Virus record (IMG/VR): IMGVR_UViG_3300020202_000163
Coordinates: 1 to 38,163 of that record
Strand: one strand, 5' to 3'
DNA length: 38,163 nt
Source: a virus
A program made the position numbers and the translations under genes. Shown piece after piece: positions 20,659 to 28,891 of the stretch (within the stretch, counting starts at the first letter, position 1; each line of letters opens with the position of its first letter). Under the pieces are notes generated by a model that saw only the letters and a list, made by a program, of their open reading frames with translations, searched no databases and was not told the DNA's origin.

Positions 20659-21365
20659 TGGCGAGACGACGCGAGGCCACGATCGGCGAGTTGCAGGAGA
20701 AGCTGCAGAGAGACCCGAAGTCTCTCACGCCGAGCGAACTCGCGGCCATCGAGAAGGTCAACCGCTTCAAGAAAGCGAGCGCGCCGCAGTCACCCGAGGC
20801 CCGTTGGTTCTGCACACGCCAGGAAGCCGCGCAGTTGCTCGCCTGCAGTGTGATGAACGTCGACAAGTACACGCAGGAGAAAAAACTCACGAAGGACGAC
20901 AGCGGCAAGCTCGACATCCGCAGCATCTGCGAGCTGCTGCGCAACCGCTCGCGCGTGGATGACGATGACGACGACGACACACACGACGACGGCAGCGCGC
21001 CGGCCGTGCCGGGCGGCGAGAGCCTGTCGAAGCAACTGAAGCGTGAGCAGGCGCGGTTTCGCAAGCTGAAGTCGGACCTCGCGGAGATCGAGCTGCGACT
21101 CAAGAACGGCGAGGCGGTGCTCACGGAGCAAGTCGTCGCGGAAACGAACCGCGCGCTGATGTCGCTAAGGGACAACCTTCTCGACGCTGGGAGACGGCTG
21201 CCGGAACAATGCCAGGGGCTCGACCTGAGGAACATGGCCGAGGCGATGGAGAAGGAATTCCGGCGGATACTCACGGACTTTAACCTGTTGCTGTCAACAC
21301 CGCTGCCGGATGACTGGAAGGCTAAGTATTTGGTGCGAATGAATGACGACAACAGCGCCAAGTAG
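20658..21365 (+). CDS. Small terminase subunit (Nu1-like)
   Basis: This 235-residue protein recognises phage DNA for packaging. A winged-helix region (CTRQEAAQLLACSVMNVDKYTQ) like that of lambda Nu1 is followed by an Asp-rich linker (VDDDDDDDTHDDG) and a long coiled coil (KREQARFRKLKSDLAEIELRL) suited to oligomer formation and contact with the large subunit. ATG 20658 shares one base with the previous stop, and the 3' end overlaps the large subunit gene by 23 bp. It is longer than lambda Nu1 (181 residues) because of the N-terminal 45 residues and the linker. Confidence 0.85.
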   Translation: MARRREATIGELQEKLQRDPKSLTPSELAAIEKVNRFKKASAPQSPEARWFCTRQEAAQLLACSVMNVDKYTQEKKLTKDDSGKLDIRSICELLRNRSRVDDDDDDDTHDDGSAPAVPGGESLSKQLKREQARFRKLKSDLAEIELRLKNGEAVLTEQVVAETNRALMSLRDNLLDAGRRLPEQCQGLDLRNMAEAMEKEFRRILTDFNLLLSTPLPDDWKAKYLVRMNDDNSAK

Positions 21366-23172
21366 ACTAGTGCTGCATCGATCGGCGCCGCTGGTGTTAC
21401 CGCCAGCGAAGCCGCCCGTTGCCGAGTGGGCTGAGAAGCACCTCCGTTTCGACCCGGCGGTTGACGCAGCCACGAGCTACATCCTCGCGAAGTCGCCTTA
21501 CTCTCGTGCCGTGTTCGAGTGGTGGCTCGACCCACTCGTCGAAGAAATATTCATGATCTACCCGACGCAGGCGTCGAAGACTGCAAGCATTGTGGCGCTA
21601 CTCACGTACTGCTTAGCAAACGACCCCGGACCGATCATTATTGTGCAAGCTAAGGAAACAACCACGAAGTCGTTCATTAAAAAACGTCTAAGACCCACCA
21701 TCGCGAAAACGCTGCCGCAGTTTGCCGACGCCGAATGGTCGGAAGATGCCGGAGCACGCATCGGCGGCTCTGACATTTGGCCCGCGTGGAGTACATCCGA
21801 AGATCGATGCCGTCAGTGGCCGCGGCGCTACGTATTCGGCGACGAAACTTCGATCTGGAGTAACTCTCGACAACTTGTATGGGAGCGAACAAAACAGTTT
21901 CAGCGCAACCGGAAAGCGTTGTGGGGCACGACGCCGACCGTCGAGACAGAGCAGAGTTGGATTGCAGCGACGGAGGTCTTTCAGCTCTATCGCTACCACG
22001 TTCCGTGCCCACTCTGCGGTGCGTTCCAGGTGCTCGACTTCAAGCGCCTTAAATTCGATCACTGCAAGAACGCGGATGGCACTTGGGACCTCGAGAAAGT
22101 CGAACGCGACACGCGGTATCAGTGTGAGCACTGCGAGGAAGAGATCACACAGGACAAGCGCCCCGCGATGCTTCAAGCTGGCGAGGCCCGGACGGAAGTC
22201 CCGAACCGCTCGCCACGTCGCAAGGCGCTCCGCATCACAGCCGCGGACGTTCCGAACATCAGTTGGGGGCTGTACGCGCGTACGTTCCTTGAGTGCAAAG
22301 CGAACCCGGACGACCTTCGCGTGTTCGTCAACTCGTGGATGACTGAGCCGTGGCGTCCGCGCGAGAACGGGCTCGTGGCGAAGCAGGTCATGTCGCGTGT
22401 GCTCGAGATGAAGCAGGACAGCGTTCCTGAGAACACCGTCTGTTTACTCGGGGCGGTGGACGTTCAACGCGGTCACGTCTGGGCAACGGTGCGCGCGTTC
22501 ATGGACGACGAGCGAAGCGTTCTCATCCACTGCGCGCGCGTGGACGGTCACAAGGCCGACGGAACAGCGAGCACAGCCATCGCGCTCGAAAACTGCTGGA
22601 ACCAGGTCCTGTCGCGTCAATGGCGCTGGACCTCTCAGCACCCAAGCATCGGCGTGATGATGACGATCGTCGATTCGGGCGACGGCGAGACAGCCGGCGA
22701 CGTGTACCGCTGGGCGTGGAATCATTACGGCCGCGTCGTTCTCGCGAAGGGATCCTCGACACAGGCGCAGGCGTGGCGCGCGAGCAGCGTGAGCCGGTAC
22801 CCGGACGGGCGTCCCATCCCCGGCGGCGTGAAGCTCTATCACGTCCGCAGCGACTACTACCGCGAGATCATCGTCGGTTCGTACATGGCTGCGATGGAAG
22901 ACAAAGGCGCGTGGCTCATCGCTCCCGGAACTCCACAGGAGTACGGCGACCACATGTCGGCGTGGCAGATCGAGAGTAAGAAAGGCAAGGACAACCGGCT
23001 CGTGAGGGAGTGGAAGCAGATTCGGCGGAACGATCACTGGCTCGACTGCGAGATCTACGGCGCGGCGCTCTGGGAGATCATGCGGTTTATGCCGAAGTCG
23101 AATCCAGTGGCCGAACGTCCGACCGCCGTTGCACCGAAGCCGTTCTCAGAATTCCGTCGTGAGCGTTTCTAG
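21343..23172 (+). CDS. Terminase large subunit, lambda gpA family
   Basis: This 609-residue packaging motor and nuclease is close to lambda gpA in size. The ATPase half has the variant Walker A MIYPTQASKTAS (about residues 71-82) and Walker B YVFGDETSIW (about 163-172), followed by the coupling segment GTTPTVE. A zinc ribbon (CPLCGAF...CEHCEEEI) lies between the two halves, as in this family. The nuclease half begins at LLGAVDVQRGHVW and includes IVDSGDGETA, with acidic residues for the metal. It cuts concatemers and pumps DNA into the prohead through the portal encoded at 23809. Confidence 0.95.
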   Translation: MTTTAPSRLVLHRSAPLVLPPAKPPVAEWAEKHLRFDPAVDAATSYILAKSPYSRAVFEWWLDPLVEEIFMIYPTQASKTASIVALLTYCLANDPGPIIIVQAKETTTKSFIKKRLRPTIAKTLPQFADAEWSEDAGARIGGSDIWPAWSTSEDRCRQWPRRYVFGDETSIWSNSRQLVWERTKQFQRNRKALWGTTPTVETEQSWIAATEVFQLYRYHVPCPLCGAFQVLDFKRLKFDHCKNADGTWDLEKVERDTRYQCEHCEEEITQDKRPAMLQAGEARTEVPNRSPRRKALRITAADVPNISWGLYARTFLECKANPDDLRVFVNSWMTEPWRPRENGLVAKQVMSRVLEMKQDSVPENTVCLLGAVDVQRGHVWATVRAFMDDERSVLIHCARVDGHKADGTASTAIALENCWNQVLSRQWRWTSQHPSIGVMMTIVDSGDGETAGDVYRWAWNHYGRVVLAKGSSTQAQAWRASSVSRYPDGRPIPGGVKLYHVRSDYYREIIVGSYMAAMEDKGAWLIAPGTPQEYGDHMSAWQIESKKGKDNRLVREWKQIRRNDHWLDCEIYGAALWEIMRFMPKSNPVAERPTAVAPKPFSEFRRERF

Positions 23173-23204
23173 TCGTGGGGATGTGGGGGAGAACAGGGGA
23201 AATC

Positions 23205-23462
23205 ATGTCGAAGAAGGACGTTGCACCCGTCGCACCAGTCATCAAGGCACCGCCGCCAGCTCCACCGGCCGCACCGGCAGAGCCGAAAAAGCCGCCCGAA
23301 GAGGCTGCGCAGGGCATCGTTTGCCCGAATCGCGCATGCCGCTCGCGGCGTAACTCTGTCCTGAGGACCGTTCCGAAGGGCAACATCGTCGTTCGTTACC
23401 GCTGCTGTCAGGCATGCGGGTCGAACTTTGTGACCGAGGAGAAATCGCTGTTCTCGAATTGA
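23205..23462 (+). CDS. Small zinc-ribbon protein in packaging cluster
   Basis: This 85-residue protein starts at ATG 23205, with CAGGGG about 6 bases upstream. The first half is Pro/Ala/Lys-rich and disordered (KAPPPAPPAAPAEPKKPPEE). The second half is a zinc ribbon with CPNRAC and CCQAC, about 30 residues apart. Position between the large terminase and the connector suggests a packaging or transcription role. No known family. Confidence 0.7.
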   Translation: MSKKDVAPVAPVIKAPPPAPPAAPAEPKKPPEEAAQGIVCPNRACRSRRNSVLRTVPKGNIVVRYRCCQACGSNFVTEEKSLFSN

Positions 23463-23471
23463 GACAGCGGT

Positions 23472-23493
23472 TTCTAAATTTCCATTAGTAGCA
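23472..23493 (+). repeat. 22-bp motif before late genes, copy 1
   Basis: This begins TTCTAAATTTCC and continues ATTAGTAGCA. It matches 25585-25606 with two mismatches. Each copy lies in a gap of the late operon, 43-45 bp before the next start codon. The AT-rich run stands out from the GC-rich surroundings. Confidence 0.7.
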
Positions 23494-23536
23494 GCGAAGC
23501 CTTGCGCACGTTCCGTTGTCTGGCTCTACTGCGCGC

Positions 23537-23809
23537 ATGTTGACCGACGCACAGCGCGCGGCTGCCGAGGCCGATTACGTCGCGTACGCGGACTACGAGT
23601 CGGACACGACAGGCGCTTATGCCAAGTCGTTCCGTGCTGCGTGTCGAAAGCTCATCCTGTCACCGTCACAGGCCAGTGTCGGCGGGCGCTCATACACACG
23701 TGAGAGCCTGCAAAAGCTGATCGACGACGCGACGGAGTGGCTGCGGATTAACGGTCTCGACAATTCGCCGACCAAGATCGTGCCCATCGGATTCCGGAGA
23801 CCGAGCTAA
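23537..23809 (+). CDS. Head completion protein candidate (gpW-like)
   Basis: This is a 90-residue protein from ATG 23537; a TTG at 23516 is also in frame. It sits between the terminase and portal genes, the place of gpW in lambda. It is helical, with CRKLILSPSQASVGGRSYTRE between two helices, recalling the helix-hairpin-helix of gpW-like connector proteins. The next ATG overlaps its stop (TAATG). The family call rests on size, order and this weak likeness. Confidence 0.6.
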   Translation: MLTDAQRAAAEADYVAYADYESDTTGAYAKSFRAACRKLILSPSQASVGGRSYTRESLQKLIDDATEWLRINGLDNSPTKIVPIGFRRPS

Positions 23810-25584
23810 TGTCAGCGAAGCCTTTGCTGCTGCCGATGGACGGTCGCGGTGTCGATGTCGTGATCCAGCGGCCGACGCGCGAGAAGACGAGCATCGGCAC
23901 GCGCGTTACCGGCGGTCTGGGCTCAGCGATCGACTCCGCAATCTCGATTGTTGCTCCCGGCTACGCGTACAAGCGCGCTATGGCGCGAGCGATGTACCGC
24001 AGCATTGCGGCCGCGGACAAGTCGCGACTGACTGAGCACCGTATCCCGAGTTTGCGCGACGCCGACAGCGAGTTGCAGAACAAGCAGAGCCGTCTCCGCT
24101 GGTCCGCGCGCGAGGAAGTCCGGAACAACGCGATTGCGAAGAACCTGAAGCGCACGCACAAGAACAACACGATCGGCGACGCCGACACCGGCCAGGGCGT
24201 CACGGTTGACCCCGCAGTGTTGAAACCCGACGGCACCCCGGACGTCGAAGTGAACCGCCAGCTCAAGCAGCTATGGGCGAAGTACCGCGACCGCCTCGAG
24301 TTCACCGGCCGCTGGGGCTTCACCGACATGCTCACCCTGAACGACGGCGAGCTGTGCGAAGCAGGCGAGGCGCTCGGGATCTTCCACGACCGTCCAGCGC
24401 CGGGCAGTGATCTTCCGTTCTCAGTGGAACTGATCGAAGCCGACCGGCTGCCGATGGACACGGACATGTTCCTCAGCGGCGTCACACTCTCACCCGGCAC
24501 GGAGTTTATGATTGCCGGTGCCAATGGGATGCCGCGGCTCGGTGCGGACAACAAACCCGAGAAGCACTTCATCAAGCACGGCATCGAGTACGACGACAAG
24601 AAGCAGATCGTGGCGTTTCACATCCTTGAATGTCACCCCGGCAGCTTCCACCCAAGGACTCTGCACACGCTTCAGACGCGACGCATCGAGGCGTCGAAGG
24701 TCTTTCACTACTTCGACCCGGAGCGCGCGGAACAGACCCGCGGCATGAGCAAGTTTATCTCGTGCCTTCCGTTGATGGCCGACCTTCGCGACCTGATCGA
24801 ATGGGAACTCATGGCAGCGAAGCAGCAGGCGGTGTTCGGGATCCACTTCGGCGGCGGCGGCGTTCCAAATCTGCCGTACCCGAACGGCACCAGCAACCCG
24901 CCAGTCGATGCGAACGGAAACCCGATTGCGCAACTGCAGCCCGGCATGGTCACAGTCGGCGGCGAGCAGGCGACGTTCTACGCGGGCAACCGGCCCGGCG
25001 GCACGTTCTTGCCGTTCTTCCAGAGCCTCGTGCGTCTTGCGGGCGCCGCCTTCGGCATCGGCTACAGCGCCACAGCCAAGGACTACAGCCAGGGCGCTTA
25101 CTCCGCTCTGCGCCAAGAGGACAACGAGGACGGGCGCGCGTACCAGTCGAGCCAGGGCCTTCACACGCGACACTTCATCCGGCCCGTGTGGCGTCGGTTC
25201 GTGCGAGCGTGCGCGCTGAAAGGACTGATCGATACCGCGGCTTATATGAAAGACCCGTCGCGCTTTGAACGCTGCGAGGTCAACGTTCCAGGCCGCAAGC
25301 ACATCAACCCGCTGCAGGAAATCACCGCTGAGGCCGTGGCCGTGAAGAACGGTTTCAAGGATCTCGACGAAGTGATCAACGTTAGCGGCAAGGAACCAGA
25401 GGACCGCATCGCCAAGCTGGGCGAGCAGAAGAAACTCGCGGAGTCCGCTGGTCTTGAGCTCGGATGGATGACGGGCGAGATCAAGCCGCCGAACAATCAG
25501 AAGCTCAACACGACCGACCCGGACAAAGAGCCGACGGGCGACGAGGAACCAGAAGAAGCCGAGAGAAAATTCGCTCGCGCATAA
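23809..25584 (+). CDS. Portal protein, lambda family
   Basis: This 591-residue protein forms the dodecameric ring through which DNA enters and leaves the capsid. Lambda-type portal features are clear: the N-terminal region with LRDADSELQNKQSRLRWSARE and VRNNAIAKNLKRTHKN, the central GRWGFTDMLTLNDGELCEAGE, EADRLPMDTD, HYFDPERAEQTRGMSKFIS (the stem region) and the C-terminal AGAAFGIGYSATAKDYSQGAYSALRQE. The Asp/Glu-rich tail is probably flexible. Its start shares bases with the previous stop. A 67-bp gap with the repeated motif separates it from the capsid gene. Confidence 0.93.
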   Translation: MSAKPLLLPMDGRGVDVVIQRPTREKTSIGTRVTGGLGSAIDSAISIVAPGYAYKRAMARAMYRSIAAADKSRLTEHRIPSLRDADSELQNKQSRLRWSAREEVRNNAIAKNLKRTHKNNTIGDADTGQGVTVDPAVLKPDGTPDVEVNRQLKQLWAKYRDRLEFTGRWGFTDMLTLNDGELCEAGEALGIFHDRPAPGSDLPFSVELIEADRLPMDTDMFLSGVTLSPGTEFMIAGANGMPRLGADNKPEKHFIKHGIEYDDKKQIVAFHILECHPGSFHPRTLHTLQTRRIEASKVFHYFDPERAEQTRGMSKFISCLPLMADLRDLIEWELMAAKQQAVFGIHFGGGGVPNLPYPNGTSNPPVDANGNPIAQLQPGMVTVGGEQATFYAGNRPGGTFLPFFQSLVRLAGAAFGIGYSATAKDYSQGAYSALRQEDNEDGRAYQSSQGLHTRHFIRPVWRRFVRACALKGLIDTAAYMKDPSRFERCEVNVPGRKHINPLQEITAEAVAVKNGFKDLDEVINVSGKEPEDRIAKLGEQKKLAESAGLELGWMTGEIKPPNNQKLNTTDPDKEPTGDEEPEEAERKFARA

Positions 25585-25606
25585 TTCTAGTTTTCCATTA
25601 GTAGCA
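25585..25606 (+). repeat. 22-bp motif before late genes, copy 2
   Basis: This begins TTCTAGTTTTCC and continues ATTAGTAGCA, directly after the portal stop and 45 bp before the capsid fusion start. A shorter echo, CTCCATTAAATG, lies at 25632-25643. Confidence 0.7.
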
Positions 25607-25651
25607 CCGACCCATTCCTTTTTTCTCGAAGTCTCCATTAAATGCGCGGGC

Positions 25652-27910
25652 ATGAAGAAACCCGCGCCGCAAAAACCACAGCCGAACGATCCGCGCTACA
25701 CGGACCGCAAGAAAGGCGGCATCCGCACGCGCAACAGCGATCACAACGGCACGCGGCAGCATCGTTTCCTGAGCCTCGACAAGCGGTCGATCAACGAGAA
25801 GGACCGCACGCTCGAGGTCAGCTTCTCAAGCGAGTGTCGCGAGGTTCCCTGTTACGACTGGGATCTTGGCGAGGTTCCCGAAGTCCTAAGCCATGCCGAC
25901 GGGGCGGTCGATCTTTCGCCGTTCGTGTCAGCCGGCAGCGTCCTTCGGAATCACAACTCCAACGAACCGATTGCAGTCCCGGTCGATGCCCGCATTGATG
26001 TATCTACGAAGCGCGGCAAGGCGATCATTCACTTTCCCGCGGGAGACCCAGACAGCGAACGCGCCTGGAATCAGGTGCGCTCGGGGCTCTTGCGCGGCGT
26101 GTCCGTCGGCTACGAGGTTCTCACCTCGGAAAAAGTCCCCGCCGGGCGCGAGTCGTCTCAGGGTCACGCTGGTCCGTGCATCGTCGCGACCAAGTGGCGT
26201 GTCCATGAGATTTCACTGACTCCTGTTCCAGCCGATTCGTCCGTGGGTGTCGGGCGCGGCAAACACAACACACCCCCCAACAAGGAGAATGCCATGCCCG
26301 TCGATCCGAAAATCATCCGCGCGATGGTCCGCAGTGCCGGTCTCAACGCCGAGTACGCCGAGGACCTCATCAAGCGCAACCTCACGAGCATCGACGAGGT
26401 CGAGGCCCTGATCTCGAAGGAACGGGAGAAAGTCAACGCCAGCACGCGCGCGAAGCGCGAGGACGAAGGCGCCGACGACAACACCAAGAAAGACGACGAC
26501 GAAGAGGACGAGGAGGAACGCTCCGCTCCGAAGTCGAAGCAGCGCAAGAAGGGCGCGGACCATGTCGCCCAGGAGCGCGAGCGCCAGAAGCAGATTCGCG
26601 CGGCCGTCCGCGCGGCCAAGCTCGGGGAGGACGTCGCTGACGACCTCTGCGAGCGCGACGTGTCCATCGAAAAAGCCCGCGAGATCGTGCTCGCGAAGCT
26701 CGCCGAGAATGACCATCAGGCGCTGGTTGACGGCGGCCGCGGCCGCTCGATCGAGGTCGGCGCCGGAGCCAACGAGAAGCGCATGCGCAGCTTCGAAGCC
26801 AACATCGCGCGCCGCGCGGGTGTGGCCGGCAACGACGACTACAAAGGCGTCGAGCAGGAGCATTACACGCTGATCGGCGTCGCGCGCGAGTATCTGCGCA
26901 TGATCGGTGTTCCGGGCGTGAACCAGATGAGCAACGACATCGTTGCCCGCGAGATCTTCAACCCGCGCAACAAGTTCCGTGCGGCCGCGGCGAATGCCAC
27001 GGGCGACCTCGCGAGCTTGTTCGCGAACATCCAGAACAAGGCCCTGATTCGCGCCTACAACATGGCGCAGCCCACGTGGCGCAAGTGGTGCAAGAAGGGA
27101 AGCCTGAGCGACTTCAAGTTGGCGAAGCGCATCCAGCTCACAGACTTCGCCCAGCTCCGCGAGACCGGCGAAAACGGCGAGATCTTCGACAGCAAGATCG
27201 CGGACCGCGGCGAGAACATCCAGCTCGCGTACTACGCGCGCTCGATTTCGTTCACGTGGCAGATGTTCGTGAACGACGACCTCGACGCGCTCAGCTCGCT
27301 CCCGGCGTGGATGGGCAAGAGCGCCGCGCAGCTCCCGAGCCGGTTGGTGTATGCGCACCTGCTGGCAAACCCGACGATGGGCGACGGCGTCGCGCTGTTC
27401 CACGCGGCGACCCACGGCAACCTCGAGACGGGTGCCGGGTCGAACCTCGACGACAGCAACAAGGTCGCCGCGCTGAAGGCCGCCATCAAGGCGTTCCGCA
27501 AGCAGACGGCTCCGCAGGCTCCGAACGACACCGCGTTCGCGGCCGAAGCGATCGACATCGAGCCGCGCCTGCTGCTGGTGCCGCCTGAACACGAGTACGC
27601 GGCTTACCAGCTCGTGAACCCGAACCTGTACGTTGCTGAAACGCAGTTCTTCAAGGGCAAGTTCGACATCGCCGTCGAGCCGCGCCTCAGCAACACCGGG
27701 TACACCGGCTACAGCCTCACGGCGTGGTACCTCACCACGACGCCAGATCAGGCCGACATCATGGAAGTCGCCTTCCTGGACGGCAACGAAGCGCCGCGGA
27801 GCGATTCGTGGGAAGACTTCGATCGTCTCGCGCTGCGCTACCGCGCGATTCTGCCGTGCGGCGTGAAGGCGCTGGATTGGCGCGGAATCGTCAAGTCCGC
27901 GGGCGCGTAA
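25652..27910 (+). CDS. Fused prohead protease and major capsid protein
   Basis: This is a 752-residue fusion. Residues about 30-205 are an HK97-type prohead protease: VLRNHNS with catalytic His101, LLRGVSVGYEV with Ser151, and HEISLTPVPAD. Residues about 215-400 are charged and helical, with an Asp/Glu block (DDDEEDEEE), as expected for a scaffold or delta domain. The rest is an HK97-fold capsid domain resembling Mu gpT (RIQLTDFAQLRETGENGEIFD and LAYYARSISFTWQMFVNDDLD). The protease should process the scaffold and release itself. An internal ATG at 26294 with AAGGAG 6 bases upstream, in frame, would make the capsid part alone. The true start at 25652 has no strong ribosome site. Confidence 0.9.
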   Translation: MKKPAPQKPQPNDPRYTDRKKGGIRTRNSDHNGTRQHRFLSLDKRSINEKDRTLEVSFSSECREVPCYDWDLGEVPEVLSHADGAVDLSPFVSAGSVLRNHNSNEPIAVPVDARIDVSTKRGKAIIHFPAGDPDSERAWNQVRSGLLRGVSVGYEVLTSEKVPAGRESSQGHAGPCIVATKWRVHEISLTPVPADSSVGVGRGKHNTPPNKENAMPVDPKIIRAMVRSAGLNAEYAEDLIKRNLTSIDEVEALISKEREKVNASTRAKREDEGADDNTKKDDDEEDEEERSAPKSKQRKKGADHVAQERERQKQIRAAVRAAKLGEDVADDLCERDVSIEKAREIVLAKLAENDHQALVDGGRGRSIEVGAGANEKRMRSFEANIARRAGVAGNDDYKGVEQEHYTLIGVAREYLRMIGVPGVNQMSNDIVAREIFNPRNKFRAAAANATGDLASLFANIQNKALIRAYNMAQPTWRKWCKKGSLSDFKLAKRIQLTDFAQLRETGENGEIFDSKIADRGENIQLAYYARSISFTWQMFVNDDLDALSSLPAWMGKSAAQLPSRLVYAHLLANPTMGDGVALFHAATHGNLETGAGSNLDDSNKVAALKAAIKAFRKQTAPQAPNDTAFAAEAIDIEPRLLLVPPEHEYAAYQLVNPNLYVAETQFFKGKFDIAVEPRLSNTGYTGYSLTAWYLTTTPDQADIMEVAFLDGNEAPRSDSWEDFDRLALRYRAILPCGVKALDWRGIVKSAGA
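26282..26296 (+). promoter_or_regulatory. Internal ribosome site and start within the capsid fusion
   Basis: AAGGAG (26282-26287) stands 6 bases before an in-frame ATG (26294), exactly at the junction after the protease domain. Initiation here gives a 538-residue scaffold-capsid protein. It is a better ribosome site than that of the full-length start, so the short form may be the main product. Confidence 0.75.
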
Positions 27911-27936
27911 GCAACGCTCGAATAGATCACAAACCG

Positions 27937-27988
27937 TGCCCCGTCCAGCAGTCCGGCGGGGCAGCGGTGTCAGAGGCCGACGGCGGCC
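27937..27988 (+). repeat. Two hairpins after the capsid gene
   Basis: TGCCCCGTC (27937-27945) pairs with GGCGGGGCA (27955-27963), 9 bp with a 9-base loop. GGCCG (27975-27979) pairs with CGGCC (27984-27988). Neither has a clear T tract. They may stabilise the abundant capsid message or damp read-through. Confidence 0.5.
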
Positions 27989-28018
27989 GTCATAAGATTT
28001 TGAAATGGAGGAACGACA

Positions 28019-28720
28019 ATGTCACAGGCCGCACTCAGGGGCGACGGGCGCTCCATCCGCTACACCAACGGTACGGGTGGCGCTCTCACCGTCGGAAACA
28101 TCATCTCGGTCGGCGAGCTGCTCGGTCTGTTGCTCGATGCCGGCGAAGGCTCGAGCGGTCCGAACACCACGCTCGCGGACGGTTCAACAGGCGACGTGGC
28201 GATCGACGGCATCGTCGAAGTCGCCAAGGTCGGCGGCGCTGGTGGCGCTGTGGTCGCGGGCCAGAAAGCATTCTGGGATGCGGGCAACAGTCGCATGACG
28301 CCTCTCGCCGACGGCAACCGCTATGCGGGTGTCTTCGCCGAGAATGCGACCGAAGCGGCCACGCGCTGCCTCGTGAAGCTGAACGTGCCGAGCGACGCGA
28401 GCATCGCGTCCGTTCCGATGCTGTTCACCAAGAAGGCGGCGGCAGCCTCCGGCAGCAACGCGTTTTTCACCGCGCCGCGCGCTCTGCGCCTCATCGACTG
28501 GTGGATCATCTCGCGCACCACGGGTGCCGCGAACGTGAAGCTGGTCAACGCTGGCACGGACATGACCGCCGTTGTCGCCAAGGGCACGACGGACGACGCC
28601 ATCGTGCGCGGCTCGACGATCGTCGAAGCGCAGGAGGTCGTGGCGAAGGATGCCGCAGTCACGATCAACATCTCGGCGGCCGAAGAAGTCGACGTCTTCG
28701 CGCTGTTCGAACCGCAATAA
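28019..28720 (+). CDS. Capsid decoration-like protein (DUF2190 type)
   Basis: This 233-residue protein has TGGAGGA before ATG 28019. The first 110 residues follow the DUF2190 pattern of phage head proteins: RYTNGTGGALTVGNIISVGE, GDVAIDGIVEVAK, KAFWDAGNSRMTPL and NRYAGVFAENA. The rest is a second beta-rich domain (LIDWWIISRTTGAANVKLV) probably exposed on the capsid. Position right after the capsid gene supports a decoration or stabilising role. It is followed by the only good intrinsic terminator of the window. Confidence 0.75.
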   Translation: MSQAALRGDGRSIRYTNGTGGALTVGNIISVGELLGLLLDAGEGSSGPNTTLADGSTGDVAIDGIVEVAKVGGAGGAVVAGQKAFWDAGNSRMTPLADGNRYAGVFAENATEAATRCLVKLNVPSDASIASVPMLFTKKAAAASGSNAFFTAPRALRLIDWWIISRTTGAANVKLVNAGTDMTAVVAKGTTDDAIVRGSTIVEAQEVVAKDAAVTINISAAEEVDVFALFEPQ

Positions 28721-28724
28721 GCGC

Positions 28725-28757
28725 AGGCGGCTTAGAGAACCATTCAAGAGCCGCCTG
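28725..28757 (+). promoter_or_regulatory. Alternative hairpin competing with the terminator
   Basis: CAGGCGGCT (28725-28733) is a perfect 9-bp complement of AGCCGCCTG (28749-28757). The second strand is also the left arm of the terminator, so the two hairpins exclude each other. This is the layout of an attenuator or antiterminator. Confidence 0.5.
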
Positions 28758-28777
28758 ACACGATCGGGCGGCTTTTT
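28749..28777 (+). terminator. Intrinsic terminator after the head genes
   Basis: AGCCGCC (28749-28755) pairs with GGCGGCT (28767-28773), and the arm runs into TTTTT (28773-28777). It divides the head-gene transcript from the tRNA and lysis/tail genes. Confidence 0.8.
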
Positions 28778-28782
28778 CTTAC

Positions 28783-28856
28783 CGCGGGCGGCATGGGCAT
28801 GGTTGTCCGGTGAGGCTCATAACCTTGCGTTCTGGGTTCAATTCCCAGGCCCGCTA
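28783..28856 (+). tRNA. Phage tRNA with CAU anticodon (Met or Ile2)
   Basis: The acceptor stem GCGGGC (28784-28789) pairs with GCCCGC (28849-28854). The outermost pair, C28783 with T28855, is mismatched. The anticodon stem TGAGG/CCTTG encloses CTCATAA with anticodon CAT, and the T arm CTGGG-TTCAATT-CCCAG is fully regular. The D arm is weak: a 4-bp GGCA/TGTC stem is possible with a GG-containing loop. No CCA is encoded. A C1 mismatch recalls initiator tRNAs, but the anticodon stem lacks the three G-C pairs of that class, so elongator Met or Ile2 is also possible. It starts 5 bases after the terminator T tract. Confidence 0.65.
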
Positions 28857-28891
28857 TCGAGACAACTGAGTCGGCTACGCGGAGCGACAGC

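Noticed and set aside
20600-20720. Possible cos or packaging site before the small terminase gene
   Set aside because: Lambda-type terminase suggests cos packaging, but there is no gap and no symmetric nicking sequence that I can recognise here.
26213-27592. Long minus-strand frame opposite the capsid gene
   Set aside because: The capsid protein on the plus strand is clear, and the reverse frame is low-complexity Arg/Val/Leu.
27975-28000. Terminator after the capsid gene
   Set aside because: A 5-bp stem followed by GTCATAAGATTTT lacks a proper T tract next to the stem. It is listed only as a hairpin.
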